DNA of 64,000 nt, taken from NCBI GenBank assembly GCA_019359375.1, contig JAHHHL010000026.1, positions 1-64,000 on the forward strand. The letters are read 5' to 3'. The first letter of the stretch is position 1; every line of letters begins with the position of its first letter. A program made the position numbers and the translations under genes. This document shows, piece after piece, positions 26,377 to 35,433 of this stretch. The notes under the pieces were generated by a model that saw only the letters and a program-made list of their open reading frames with translations, searched no databases and had not been told where the DNA came from. Source of the DNA: Lyngbya sp. HA4199-MV5. Lineage in GTDB: Bacteria > Cyanobacteriota > Cyanobacteriia > Leptolyngbyales > Leptolyngbyaceae.

Positions 26377-27444
26377 TCAAATATCCCGCTTAACGTCTTC
26401 GTGGATAGTTGCTCCCGCACTGCAAAGTTCATCTAAGAACCATTTGGCATCCGAGAGTAGTTCGGGCAGGTAAAGTCCTGGGCGGGCAGGAGAACGATCG
26501 TTTAGCCCCAACACTGACGCGAGAGAAAGAACGACGCTTAGACCTGTGAGTGAGGCTGTGCCATGCTTGAACTCCAGCATCGATCGCGATCGCTTCGATC
26601 GACCCTCAGACTCGCCCTCGATTTCGACGATGATCTCGGTCGCTGCCTCACCACCTCGGCGGCGGCTAGACGATTCACCATTCACCAGATCGAAGCGGAC
26701 ATCCGCTGCCCCAGTAGCAACATGAAGACTCGCGGTATCGAACGTGGAAAATGCGGTGGCATCGAGCGATCGATCATCGACTGATTCGACTTTGCTCTTT
26801 GCAGCATCGCCGGACAGCCATACGCGCCGCCCACCCTCGAATACCAGTGCGGCAGGAGCAGCCCCATGTACCCGCTCCATATCTTCGATCGCCGCTGGGC
26901 CGACGGAATCCTGCTCATCAACGATCGCTCCAAGCCTGATGGAGCGAACGATCTCGAAGCCTTTGGCACTGTTGAGTGCTAGAAACGTAGCCGCACCAGC
27001 CATCCAATGACTGGCGAGTACAACGGGTGCTGCGGTCGCACGATGGGCAAACAGCGCCAATTCGGGACCGATTTCGGTTAGGGCAGCGTTGATGTTCAGG
27101 TAAGGGATGCCTAAGTCCTGTGCGTAGCTCAAGCCTTTGAGTCCGGCTTCGGGAGCCAACATCACCACAGCAGCTATGGCAGTATCATCATCGAGTCTTA
27201 ACCGAGGCTGATCGAGATCAATGGCGACAGCTTTGGCAGCACCTACCTCCTGGGCGACCTCGCTTGCCGCTTGCAGGTTCCGACCTCCGACCAGCACTGG
27301 AATATCAGGATGGCGATCGCGAAACCACCTAACAGCAGTACGCCCCACAAAACCCGATCCTCCGGCGAAAAGTACCTGTGCTGTCGGCATCAAGTTAGAA
27401 GCGCGTTCTCGATCAAAAACAATGGTTGATTCTTGGTTTTTCAT
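26377..27444 (-). CDS. saccharopine-dehydrogenase-like NAD(P)-binding protein
   Basis: 355 residues from MKNQESTIVFD (27474 is an alternative start; neither has a strong ribosome site). Rossmann motif VLFAGGSGFVGRTAVRWF, LVGGRNLQAASEVA, and a downstream segment ASHWMAGAATFLAL. It resembles trans-acting enoyl reductase/saccharopine reductase-like proteins. Substrate unknown. Higher GC than its neighbours, with clustered CGATCG sites, which may point to a separate origin. Confidence 0.75.
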   Translation of the reverse strand: MKNQESTIVFDRERASNLMPTAQVLFAGGSGFVGRTAVRWFRDRHPDIPVLVGGRNLQAASEVAQEVGAAKAVAIDLDQPRLRLDDDTAIAAVVMLAPEAGLKGLSYAQDLGIPYLNINAALTEIGPELALFAHRATAAPVVLASHWMAGAATFLALNSAKGFEIVRSIRLGAIVDEQDSVGPAAIEDMERVHGAAPAALVFEGGRRVWLSGDAAKSKVESVDDRSLDATAFSTFDTASLHVATGAADVRFDLVNGESSSRRRGGEAATEIIVEIEGESEGRSKRSRSMLEFKHGTASLTGLSVVLSLASVLGLNDRSPARPGLYLPELLSDAKWFLDELCSAGATIHEDVKRDI

Positions 27445-27501
27445 TAGATGAGCCGTGAATGGTTTTGGGGTCAATGTGATCTACAGTCAAGGATTATGTT
27501 G

Positions 27502-27708
27502 CTAAAGTTCTTCCAAACGATCAGCTTCAAAAACCCACTGGCAAAACAGCTTGGAGTGTTTGTCTAGCGACCAACGAGCAATCAGTTTCTTTCGCCTGGG
27601 TTTAGCGTTGGTCGTCATCCGCCTGCTGAAATTAGCGCCAGGGTTAATTTGAGAAGGGTATTTACTGTTCGGATAAGTCGCAGGATTGATTGTGTTAGTC
27701 CATTTCAT
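27502..27708 (-). CDS. 68-residue basic protein, unknown
   Basis: MKWTNTINPATYPN... with AGAGGAAAC before the ATG; rich in Lys/Arg in the centre and ending FCQWVFEADRLEEL. No family is recognised. The repeated promoter-like element lies ~190 bp upstream on the same strand, which supports it being expressed. Confidence 0.5.
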   Translation of the reverse strand: MKWTNTINPATYPNSKYPSQINPGANFSRRMTTNAKPRRKKLIARWSLDKHSKLFCQWVFEADRLEEL

Positions 27709-27895
27709 GGCTAGTTTCCTCTAAGTGTTTAGGGTTTCATGAGTTGCTATTTCACGCACCTCACATTAGGGGCACTGTTTCACAGTTGGGCTTTTGGGAT
27801 GTTTGCTAGTACTACTTTGGCAAGCTGATCCCTACACAATTAATTCGTAACCAGTGTTTTTTATGATTCTGACTACATTAGAGTTTTGTTCACTC

Positions 27896-27945
27896 TAATT
27901 TGAGTGTAATGATTGTCAACGCTCAACTTCTTTCAAATTCTTATG
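27896..27945 (-). promoter_or_regulatory. repeated promoter-like element, copy 4
   Basis: Minus strand CATAAGAATTTGAAAGAAGT, TGAGCGTTGACAATC, ATTACACTC. Upstream of the 68-residue gene. Bases just before it resemble a decayed AraC end (TPNQIRQ). Confidence 0.55.
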
Positions 27946-27972
27946 GGATTGACGAATCTGATTTGGTGTTTG

Positions 27973-28425
27973 TCATTCTGAAACGCTTGAACTGTTCGCG
28001 TCGGATAGCCACACAAGATTTTCTCCGCGTAGCTGCTGCACCATCGTCAGAGAATCACCGATCGTCCGATGTTCGACGATCTTGCCATCTGCGAGTTGGT
28101 CAATCTGGACGATTGAAAATTTCACCTGATGACCCATTGGCGCAATCCCCAAAATTTCTCCATGCTGCGTACCCATAAACGTTCCGTAGCTCACAACTTT
28201 ATCGTCTTCAGCAAGCACATCTTCGATTGTGTAGTAAACATCTGGAAACGTAGAACGCGCCATCCGTAAGTGTTCGACAAAGTTATTACCACCCCGGATA
28301 ACTGCTCCTGACATCAACTGAGCAACCATATTTGGAGCAAGCATCTGCTTGGCTTGCTCGAAATTCTCTTGGTTAATCGCCTTATAGAATTCAAGGACGA
28401 TTGTTTTGTTTTGTTCTAATACCAT
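27973..28425 (-). CDS. SnoaL-like ester cyclase-fold protein
   Basis: 150 residues from MVLEQNKTIVLEFYKA with GGAAG upstream. NTF2/SnoaL domain: FEQAKQMLAPNMVAQL, FPDVYYTIEDVLAEDDKVV, GIAPMGHQVKFSIVQIDQL, ADGKIVEHRTIGD. Fourth or fifth member of this fold in the cluster; function unknown. Just downstream of the cupin gene on the same strand. Confidence 0.8.
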   Translation of the reverse strand: MVLEQNKTIVLEFYKAINQENFEQAKQMLAPNMVAQLMSGAVIRGGNNFVEHLRMARSTFPDVYYTIEDVLAEDDKVVSYGTFMGTQHGEILGIAPMGHQVKFSIVQIDQLADGKIVEHRTIGDSLTMVQQLRGENLVWLSDANSSSVSE

Positions 28426-28453
28426 TGAAACTTTCTTCCAATCTGTCTGATGA

Positions 28454-28903
28454 CTATGGGTTTGGAGCAGTGAAAGGTAAGGTTCCAGGCGGACCCAAAA
28501 CCTCGTCGCCAATTTCGGCAGAAATCTGATCGAACAACTCCATGTCCGGTGGGTCTGCTCGCTCTGGCGTTCCAACTGTGGCAACCAACCGAGCAAAGGC
28601 ACTGGGCGCAGCCACGACTAATCCCCGCGCTGGCGCATCTCCGAGCGTAGCAAAAACATGAGGTATTCCTGCCGGAATCATCACCGTTTCGCCTGCGCTT
28701 AGCTCAATCTTTTGATCCTCGATCCAAACGGTGAACTCTCCTTCCAGCACATAAACTTGCTCAGAATAGCGGGTGTGGCGATGGGGCGGAGTTTGCGTAC
28801 CCGGTGGAAAGTAACCTTCGAGCAAATCGTACTGTCCTCCAGTCGTCGTGCGATCGGCAAGGATCGTTAGGTAACTCCCAAATAACCAGAAAGATTTCGT
28901 CAT
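28454..28903 (-). CDS. cupin-domain protein (quercetinase-like)
   Basis: 149 residues from MTKSFWLFGSYLT with AGGAG upstream. Single cupin: PPHRHTRYSEQVYVLEGEF (metal-binding His/Glu motif 1) and AGETVMIPAGIPHVF (motif 2). The C-terminus is acidic and Pro-rich. Likely a small metal-binding dioxygenase-like or sensor cupin. Starts 45 bp after the propeller gene's stop. Confidence 0.85.
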   Translation of the reverse strand: MTKSFWLFGSYLTILADRTTTGGQYDLLEGYFPPGTQTPPHRHTRYSEQVYVLEGEFTVWIEDQKIELSAGETVMIPAGIPHVFATLGDAPARGLVVAAPSAFARLVATVGTPERADPPDMELFDQISAEIGDEVLGPPGTLPFTAPNP

Positions 28904-28947
28904 AACATTGCTCCTGATGATGAGGGTGAAAGATGTCCAAGTCTTTT

Positions 28948-30159
28948 TCATCGACTAACTACACTTATACTTGGGTCAAGGTCACCACCCGTGTTGTAGA
29001 CGTAATCAAACGCACCTTGATCGCCAAGGAGGTGAGATCGCAAGAATAATCCACTCCAGTGCTCGGCTGCACCGTTTACAGTGGCTTGATTGAAGCATGT
29101 CTCTTGCTCCAAACTCAATCGCAGCACTTCTCCCTGTCCGGCTACAAAGCCTTTATTCGAGATGTAAATGTCACCGTTGGCACCAATTTCTAAACCCGTT
29201 GGATTTATGAGTTCATCGCCTGCGATCGTGGTGCGAGTTTGACCATCGGGAGACAGATAGATCAATGCACCTGCATCCCCTTCGTTCAACAATCCATTCG
29301 CATCGTATTCCAACACATACAGACCACCGGACTGGTCAAAGGCAAGATCCACAACATTTGTAAACCCACCTGCATAGACCTCTGGCTGCTCTTCAGCATT
29401 GAGGCGATAGATCTGTGCAGTTCCAGCTTGAAACGGAAACCCAGTCAATTCACTCACATACAAAGCACCATCGAGTCCAATAGCGGCGGCAGTTGGAACA
29501 GACTGCTGTACGATCGCTTCTCCTGTGAACGGATTTGTCACATCCCGCGCTGGAAAAACAGCTTCCAAGTTCACTTCGCTGCTAAAGGCTTGCAGACTGA
29601 GCAAATCGTTGGCACCTGCATCAACCACGTAAGCAGTATTATCGTTAATCAACAAATCATAGAGATTGGTATCCACGTTTTGCCCATCAGGGTTGTTGGC
29701 TTGCTCATACGCGCCAAAGTCTCTCAGTCTTGTCCAGGAACCGCCATTTTCAAAACTATCGATCGCGATCAACTGACTAAAATCAGGCACTTGCAGTACA
29801 GTGTCTCGATTGGCTGGATTGCTGGCAAGACCGACGATCGCATAAGCATTGCCATTCGCATCAAACTCAATATCACTCACCCCGGCTGCATCTGATCCAT
29901 TCGGTAATGCCAGCGAGGGAAGTCCGGTAACCACTCGTTCCACGTTCCCATTTTGAATCCGGGTAATCGCCCCTGTTGCACCATAGAACACAGATGCGCC
30001 TGGTACGCTGGGAGAGGGAATACTGGCTCCTGTTCCGCCCCGTCCAGCCTCAGCAACATAGAGCGCTCCATCCATCCCAAAGTTGAGCTTGCGAGGACTA
30101 TCCAGACCGGATGCCAGCACCTCAATTCCCGATAGCTGTGGCATTTTTACTTCAGTCAT
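28948..30159 (-). CDS. ScyD/ScyE-like beta-propeller protein
   Basis: 403 residues from MTEVKMPQLSGIEVL with GGAG upstream. Repeated propeller blades: GLDSPRKLNFGMDGALYVAE, GVSDIEFDANGNAYAIVG, AIGLDGALYVSELTGFP, VVDLAFDQSGGLYVLEY, INPTGLEIGANGDIYISNKG. The family includes ScyD/ScyE of the scytonemin locus and related secreted propellers. No signal peptide is evident here, and the last ~50 residues do not look like a blade, so the true C-terminus may have been replaced. Confidence 0.78.
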   Translation of the reverse strand: MTEVKMPQLSGIEVLASGLDSPRKLNFGMDGALYVAEAGRGGTGASIPSPSVPGASVFYGATGAITRIQNGNVERVVTGLPSLALPNGSDAAGVSDIEFDANGNAYAIVGLASNPANRDTVLQVPDFSQLIAIDSFENGGSWTRLRDFGAYEQANNPDGQNVDTNLYDLLINDNTAYVVDAGANDLLSLQAFSSEVNLEAVFPARDVTNPFTGEAIVQQSVPTAAAIGLDGALYVSELTGFPFQAGTAQIYRLNAEEQPEVYAGGFTNVVDLAFDQSGGLYVLEYDANGLLNEGDAGALIYLSPDGQTRTTIAGDELINPTGLEIGANGDIYISNKGFVAGQGEVLRLSLEQETCFNQATVNGAAEHWSGLFLRSHLLGDQGAFDYVYNTGGDLDPSISVVSR

Positions 30160-30176
30160 AACTTGTTTCTCCAAAT

Positions 30177-30380
30177 TTATACAGGTTCCATGTAGAAACG
30201 CACCCACTCGATCTGATCAGCTTGGATGCCGAGAATGCTCACGCCGCGCAAGACATCATCGGGATCGTATTTTCGTTTGAGGGCGAGCAAGCACTCATAG
30301 TTCGACCCGAAGGCAAACGGAACACGCATCGTTCTCCTTGCCATGTTGTTAATTGAGTCATTGAACAGTGTTCCAGTCAT
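30177..30380 (-). pseudogene. C-terminal relic of an FAD-linked oxidase (BBE domain)
   Basis: The 67-codon frame contains FGSNYECLLALKRKYDPDDVL, which resembles the BBE tail of FAD oxidases (NY-RL-ALK-KYDP-NLF). The FAD domain is absent. Compare the complete gene at 13699-15156, which ends DRLVALKNQYDPTNLFGLNQ. It follows copy 5 of the promoter-like element, so an intact oxidase was probably once driven from there. Confidence 0.6.
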
Positions 30381-30435
30381 TTTTCTGTTGTTCTGATGAC
30401 TCAGAAATACACACTCTTATAAGTTGCTTCTCACT

Positions 30436-30484
30436 ATCTGAAGTGTAATTAGTACCAATGCTGAACTGCTTTCAAATTCTTATG
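30436..30484 (-). promoter_or_regulatory. repeated promoter-like element, copy 5
   Basis: Minus strand CATAAGAATTTGAAAGCAGT, CAGCATTGGTACTAAT, TACACTTCAGAT. Spacing identical to copies 1 and 3. Upstream of the oxidase relic and propeller gene. Confidence 0.65.
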
Positions 30485-30487
30485 ATG

Positions 30488-32110
30488 TTAGTGAATTTGT
30501 GATGAATGAGATACAGAAGATTGCAACTTCAAACGATTCACCTGTTCTTCAAGTGCCACAATCTTTTGCTCCAGTTTTTGGTAGTTTTCTGTATTGATTT
30601 GAGCAATGTAAATCGCTGTTCCCGCTTGACTGGCAAATCGTTTGAACGTCCAGAGATCACTCAGAGAATATTGCCGTCCTCGCTGCATTGGACCTAACGC
30701 CAATACGCCGATGAACTTAGGCTGCCTAGTTTGTCGCCGCACCAGAGGCACCAAAAGTGGAAAAACATGATCCTCTGGTTGCTGCACCACCTCACCCTGA
30801 CGCATCTGATCCAGTAATGGAGTGTTGTAGGCAAACGATCGCGCCGCTTCTGGTTCTACGTCACCGATACTGACAAACTGTGATTCTTCATCGTCATCCC
30901 ACAGAAAAATTGCACCATGCGTAATCTTGAACAGTTCCAAGACACGGCTCAACAGAGTTTCCAGCAACTCAGAGTCACTAATTGTCGATCGTGCTTCGGG
31001 TAGAATCTCCACAAAATCTCGACTAAGATTCACCTTGTTAGGATAGAAACGGGTGTTGACAAATGTTTCTAGATATTTGCGAGTTGTCCCAAATGCTAAG
31101 CCCGTCACTAAAACTGCAAATCCTGTTGCGAGAGGCACTGCATCCGACCCTGAAATTTGAGCAAACAATCCTTCGAGCAGTTTTGCCAGAGTTGCCCAAC
31201 CTGCCGCGAGGACGGTCGTTAATAGCCCGTAAACCAACGTTTGACTGATGATGAAGTCAATTTCCCACAGTCCGAATTTCAGAATCGAAACGCCGATTGA
31301 GAGCGGTACTAGCAATTGCGACAGAATAAAGAACGGATGGTGCAAGAACATAACGAACCAATCTGAACCCGGTTGCAATGGGAAGAGATACCAAGCAATG
31401 TGAGTGATAAAGTCACCTAAAACAGCAGCCGTTAAGCCAAAGACCACCCATTTTGTCTGTTGCTGTTGAGCTGGTTCAGTCAGGTGTAGCTGACGATAGA
31501 GTTGAGCAATCACAGCAGTCATTAGCCAACCCAGTAAGACCACAAACGGAAACGGTTCTGGTAAGCGATAGGGATCGAACAATGGGAAAAAGGGCCACAG
31601 CAATGACCATGCTACGAGTGCGATCGCGCTAATTCGAGTCCAGCGCAGCACAAATCGACCATCTGGAAAGACATAGAAAAAGATGATGAACAAAGCGAAC
31701 CCAATTGCTCGCAACAGTCGTAGAGGTAGCTCTAGCTCTCCCTGTTGTTCGACTAAGGCATGAAGCGGGGGCGGAACGCTGACTCCGAACAACATCAGCG
31801 CGATCGCCGCAAAAAAAGTCATCCAAGTTGCAGGTCCACGCAAGACAATCAGACCGCCGACGATCGCAAATGACAGTGCTAGTAGACTTTCCATTGACAG
31901 AAAGTACCAAACATAAAAGCGATCAGAAAGACCTGCCGCACTCAGGTAGAAATGATAATAAGTTGCGGCTGAGTACTTTAGCTGTTCATAGCGGGTTGCG
32001 ATTGATGCCACACCTGCAATTAAACTAATTCCTAGGATAAAAAAGGCAATCCATTTTACAGGCAGACGAATCATTAAGTAGTTGCGCGCCTGATTTTCCT
32101 GACGATTCAT
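30488..32110 (-). CDS. multi-helix membrane protein with C-terminal GAF-like domain
   Basis: 540 residues. About ten hydrophobic segments occupy residues 15-350 (for example WIAFFILGISLIAG, MTFFAAIALMLFGV, FALFIIFFYVFPDGRF). A linker (ETFVNTRFYPNKVNLSRDF) and a GAF-like region (about 385-500: LLSRVLELFKITHGAIFLW, VFPLLVPLVRR, RFASQAGTAIYIA) follow, then a short coiled coil. It resembles membrane sensor proteins lacking a kinase domain. Signal and partner unknown. Confidence 0.75.
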   Translation of the reverse strand: MNRQENQARNYLMIRLPVKWIAFFILGISLIAGVASIATRYEQLKYSAATYYHFYLSAAGLSDRFYVWYFLSMESLLALSFAIVGGLIVLRGPATWMTFFAAIALMLFGVSVPPPLHALVEQQGELELPLRLLRAIGFALFIIFFYVFPDGRFVLRWTRISAIALVAWSLLWPFFPLFDPYRLPEPFPFVVLLGWLMTAVIAQLYRQLHLTEPAQQQQTKWVVFGLTAAVLGDFITHIAWYLFPLQPGSDWFVMFLHHPFFILSQLLVPLSIGVSILKFGLWEIDFIISQTLVYGLLTTVLAAGWATLAKLLEGLFAQISGSDAVPLATGFAVLVTGLAFGTTRKYLETFVNTRFYPNKVNLSRDFVEILPEARSTISDSELLETLLSRVLELFKITHGAIFLWDDDEESQFVSIGDVEPEAARSFAYNTPLLDQMRQGEVVQQPEDHVFPLLVPLVRRQTRQPKFIGVLALGPMQRGRQYSLSDLWTFKRFASQAGTAIYIAQINTENYQKLEQKIVALEEQVNRLKLQSSVSHSSQIH

Positions 32111-32171
32111 TTCTACTCTCCACTACATTAATCCACATGCCTTGCTTCGCGTAGTCCTCGATTTACAGCGG

Positions 32172-32743
32172 CTACCTGCTGGGCAGAGGTTGCCACTTTG
32201 AGAAGGTCGCAAGATGCGACCAGTAGGACTCCAATCCAATGGAGAGAAAGATTAGAGCAGCCACAATTAACACGATTGCTCCAATTGTTCACAAAAGCCG
32301 ATTCTTTTTGAAATAGAGCGTGGGTGCAGAAAAGACTCCTCCCAACCCGACTAAAATAAAGGCGACTCCTACCCGCAACGACATTGGCGTTAGTCCCAAG
32401 TTGATGAAGCGAACACCAATCAGAAGCAATACAAGTCCTGCAAAGAACCCATAAATACTCAAGGTAAGTAACTCCCAACCCATTGCCAAAGCCACTGATG
32501 TTCCGATAAACAAAATCCCGAACAGGGCGCTCGTTTCACCATAGGCAATATTGAAACTTCCAATCACGGGCCAGGTAAACGTCATGTGTAAGCCAGTGGC
32601 TAATGCGATCGCACCCGCTACACAAAGCCTGGAATCCAACGTTTCTGATTCGGCTCATCGAGACCAAAATACACGTAGGTAGCTAAAAGGATGAGTCCTG
32701 CTACCAGGTTAATGAGCATGAGTGTAATGTAGTCGATGAACAT
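32172..32743 (-). pseudogene. DUF981 membrane protein, frameshift plus in-frame TGA
   Basis: From the ATG with AGAGG upstream: MFIDYITLMLINLVAGLILL and FGLDEPNQKRWIPGF. A shift near 32630 moves to the frame of AGAIALATGLHMTFTWPVIG, GETSALFGILFIGTSVALA and GLGGVFSAPTLYFKKNRLL. That frame meets TGA at 32289-32291, after which the same frame continues TIGAIVLIVAALIFLSIGLE to 32172. A TGG to TGA change would explain the stop. Two lesions make it a pseudogene. Confidence 0.75.
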
Positions 32744-32762
32744 TTAGACCTCTTGTAAATAT

Positions 32763-32960
32763 TTATTTGGTGGATAATCTGGAAAAATTTATCCCTTGAT
32801 AGCTGAGCTTGTAGTAAGTCACACCTCGATAGCTCAGCTTGTGAATGGTTAGGCTGTCTGGAATTGTTGTCGGTGCGATCGCTCGAACTTGCTGAAATGA
32901 GTGCCCTGAAGTTTCAAACGGGTAACGATCGTAAGTGATGCCACGGTAGGTTAATTTCAT
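32763..32960 (-). CDS. DUF4278 small protein
   Basis: 65 residues starting MKLTYRGITYDRYPF, the N-terminal signature of the cyanobacterial DUF4278 family; YRGVTYYKLSYQGINF is an internal repeat of the same motif. Function unknown. Copy 6 of the promoter-like element lies 20-68 bp upstream. Confidence 0.8.
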   Translation of the reverse strand: MKLTYRGITYDRYPFETSGHSFQQVRAIAPTTIPDSLTIHKLSYRGVTYYKLSYQGINFSRLSTK

Positions 32961-32979
32961 CTTTTATGTACCTGATTCT

Positions 32980-33028
32980 TGCTGAAGCGTACTCGGTTCC
33001 AATACTTGATTGCTTTCAGATTCTTACA
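32980..33028 (-). promoter_or_regulatory. repeated promoter-like element, copy 6
   Basis: Minus strand CTGTAAGAATCTGAAAGCA, CAAGTATTGGAACC, GTACGCTTCAGC. Immediately upstream of the DUF4278 gene. Confidence 0.6.
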
Positions 33029-33261
33029 GTGTTTTGTTGAATCGGAATAATTGCCTTGCGAAATTCCCCAACCCACTCCGCCGCTTCAACATCAGTGATC
33101 GTACTGGACAGTTCCGATTCAGTCGGTTCGAATGAGATCACCGTGACCCGTATATTGTTAATTGCTGTCGCAGTCCTTGGGAGTCGCCTAGACTGCAAAC
33201 TTCATAGCGCAGTACACGGCTGTTGTCAGATAGACGTTGTGTCCCTCGATTGAGGATAGAT

Positions 33262-33660
33262 TCACTTTAATGCTGCGGTTGCCTCAACCTCAACTAACGT
33301 TTCTGAAGACGCAAGTGAGGCAACACCGATGCCAGTCAGTGCTGGGAGGGACCCTTCCAGATATTGCGCCAGAATTGGTGCGATCGCTTCCATGTGTTCC
33401 CCCAGTTCACCCCGAATATAAATGCGAACGCTGAGCAGATTCTCTACAGAACTTCCCGATGCTTCTAGAACAGTGGTTAAATTAGCCAGCACCTTTGAGA
33501 GTTGCCCTTCGACGGTATGCGATGAAACTTGGTAGTTCATGTTCCAGTCAACTTGACCCGAAATGTAAACGGTTCTCGTTGCAGTATCGACCACTGCTTT
33601 AGACATTCCGTGTGGTCTGCCATCATAGAGTTCTGGTGGATTGATCAGTTGCTTTCTCAT
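33262..33660 (-). CDS. RidA/YjgF-family protein
   Basis: 132 residues: VDTATRTVYISGQVDW, a central VEGQLSKVLANLTTVLEASG, VRIYIRGE, and a C-terminal LTGIGVASLASSETLVEVEATA with the conserved Glu. Canonical RidA deaminates reactive enamines/imines; this member belongs to the broader family and lacks a clear RIPC-type Arg context, so activity is uncertain. Confidence 0.85.
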   Translation of the reverse strand: MRKQLINPPELYDGRPHGMSKAVVDTATRTVYISGQVDWNMNYQVSSHTVEGQLSKVLANLTTVLEASGSSVENLLSVRIYIRGELGEHMEAIAPILAQYLEGSLPALTGIGVASLASSETLVEVEATAALK

Positions 33661-33697
33661 GGTGTCTAATCCTTTTGCGTGTGAAAAGTTTTAACTG

Positions 33698-34429
33698 CTA
33701 ATACTGTGCGGTTGCAGCTTTTTCGATGAGCTTGGCAACGGCATCTGGATGGGAAACCATCACAACATGGGACGCGCCATTCACGACAACGGTCTCCTTT
33801 GAGTTAGCGCGGTTCGCCATGAAAGACAGTGCCGCTGGAGGAATATTCAAGTCACGATCGCCATAAATAAACCACGACGGGATAGATTTCCATGCAGGCG
33901 CACCGGAGGCTTCGTTCAGCGCAGCTTCCGCAATCGGACGCTGGGTGCTAGCCATCAGTTGTGCATCATTAGCGGGTATATCTGTGGCAAATTGCGCGTG
34001 GAACTTACTCTGCTGGATGTAGAGATCTTTGCTACCATCCGGCAGTACAACGGGCGGCGCGAGTGTTGATCCGAGTGTGCTGCCCGGATAACGTCCTGAG
34101 AGTTCAACGGCGGTCTCGCCCGTATCAGGTGCAAAACCGGCGACGTAAACCAGCGCCCTCACATTCTTATTGTCGTTGACCGCGTTGGTAATCACCGTGC
34201 CTCCATAGGAATGTCCAACCAGCACAATCGGACCCTTGATATCTCTAATGGCACTGGCAACATAGTTCCCATCGCTCTTAATGCCACGCAGAGGATTAGC
34301 CACAGCAATCGTCGAGTAGCCTGCGGCGATCAGCTTAGTCAATACACCGTTCCAGCTGGAAGAGTCGGCGAACGCACCGTGAACGAGGACGATCGTGGGC
34401 TGACTGGCTTGTGTATTTGCAGTGTTCAT
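33698..34429 (-). CDS. alpha/beta hydrolase
   Basis: 243 residues: TIVLVHGAFADSSSWNGVL, elbow VLVGHSYGGTVITNA, VYVAGFAPDTGE, WFIYGDRDLNIPP (acid) and NGASHVVMVSHP (His). This is the EstC-like group common in oxidative-stress operons. Paralogous in type to 18511-19236. 37 bp separate it from the RidA gene on the same strand. Confidence 0.87.
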   Translation of the reverse strand: MNTANTQASQPTIVLVHGAFADSSSWNGVLTKLIAAGYSTIAVANPLRGIKSDGNYVASAIRDIKGPIVLVGHSYGGTVITNAVNDNKNVRALVYVAGFAPDTGETAVELSGRYPGSTLGSTLAPPVVLPDGSKDLYIQQSKFHAQFATDIPANDAQLMASTQRPIAEAALNEASGAPAWKSIPSWFIYGDRDLNIPPAALSFMANRANSKETVVVNGASHVVMVSHPDAVAKLIEKAATAQY

Positions 34430-34512
34430 AATAGTTCCTTAAAATGTGATTTCAGTGATTGTTAGAAACAGTGTGACGACCATAAGTAGACGAATGTCGT
34501 TTCCCAGGCAAG

Positions 34513-35373
34513 CTACTCATGCTTCAGCACAAAATCAAACTGAGCAGAGTAGAATGGCTTGCTTTGATCCTGCGCCTCAAGTTCGGGGAGTGATTTGTGC
34601 TTTTGCAGTTTGAGAATGTTCGATCGCACAGCAAAGGTCGTATCTGAGTCAAGCTGAGGCGCACCCTCAATGAAAATTTGAGTTGTCAGCGGCATATAGC
34701 CCGTTGCACTCAGCTTGAAATGAATATGAGCCGCCCGCCAAGTGTGTCGTCCCAAAAGGCGCAACACCTCACCGCAAGGACCGTCGGCTGGTACGTCGTA
34801 CCCGCTGGGCACAACCGTTTCAAAGCGATAGTTGCCACCCTGGTCAGTGCGGAACTGCCCCCGAAAGTTTCCAACGGGTTGGGACGGGTCGAAAATGTCG
34901 TATAGCCCCTTTGAGTTGGGTTGCCACACTTCAATCAGCGCATTGGCGATCGCTTTCCCATTCACATCAAGTACGCGACCTGAGAGGAATAGTGTCTCAC
35001 CGTCTTGATCAATGCCGATACGATCGCCCATCTGTCGTTCAGGTGCATCAGAGACATAGAGCGGTCCTTCTAGATTACTCTCAGTGGCATGACTGTTGAT
35101 GTCTTGTAGCAGCAACACTAGCTCCGAAATGCCTAACAAATCAGTGAGTGCATGAATCTCTCCATCGGGAATCAGTTGCGTGTGACGGCTAACTCGATTG
35201 ATAAAATCGCGCCCTTCTTGCAATTCTGGCTGAGTCAAATTCACCTCGCGGACAACCGCATGGAGATGCTTCACTAAGCTGGTGTAAATCTCGTATAGAC
35301 GCGGGTGAGTTTTGCCGCCATCCCCGTGATTGATGACGGCTTGGGTAATCGTGTCGATCGTAATTGCCTTCAT
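34513..35373 (-). CDS. intradiol ring-cleavage dioxygenase (catechol 1,2-dioxygenase-like)
   Basis: 286 residues. The N-terminal helical dioxygenase_N region (about 15-95) precedes the beta-sandwich: GRVLDVNGKAIANALIEVWQ, Fe ligands Tyr158 (GLYDIF), Tyr192 (SGYDVP), His216 and His218 (AAHIHFK), plus DGPCGEVLRLLGRH. It would cleave catechol or hydroxyquinol between the hydroxyls, matching the aromatic/quinone theme. The window has no obvious downstream muconate pathway. Confidence 0.88.
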   Translation of the reverse strand: MKAITIDTITQAVINHGDGGKTHPRLYEIYTSLVKHLHAVVREVNLTQPELQEGRDFINRVSRHTQLIPDGEIHALTDLLGISELVLLLQDINSHATESNLEGPLYVSDAPERQMGDRIGIDQDGETLFLSGRVLDVNGKAIANALIEVWQPNSKGLYDIFDPSQPVGNFRGQFRTDQGGNYRFETVVPSGYDVPADGPCGEVLRLLGRHTWRAAHIHFKLSATGYMPLTTQIFIEGAPQLDSDTTFAVRSNILKLQKHKSLPELEAQDQSKPFYSAQFDFVLKHE

Positions 35374-35433
35374 TGGCTGTCTCCATTATTTAGTACTTGA
35401 AAAAAGCCTGTCGTCATTAAAGTTCTGGAGCAA

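Noticed and set aside
17438-32743. Reassigned stop codons as an explanation for in-frame TGA/TAA/TAG
   Set aside because: All three stops occur as isolated lesions while intact genes use the same codons as terminators; independent decay is simpler.
33016-33198. A 60-codon minus-strand frame upstream of the DUF4278 gene
   Set aside because: It overlaps copy 6 of the promoter-like element, has no ribosome site and no recognisable family.
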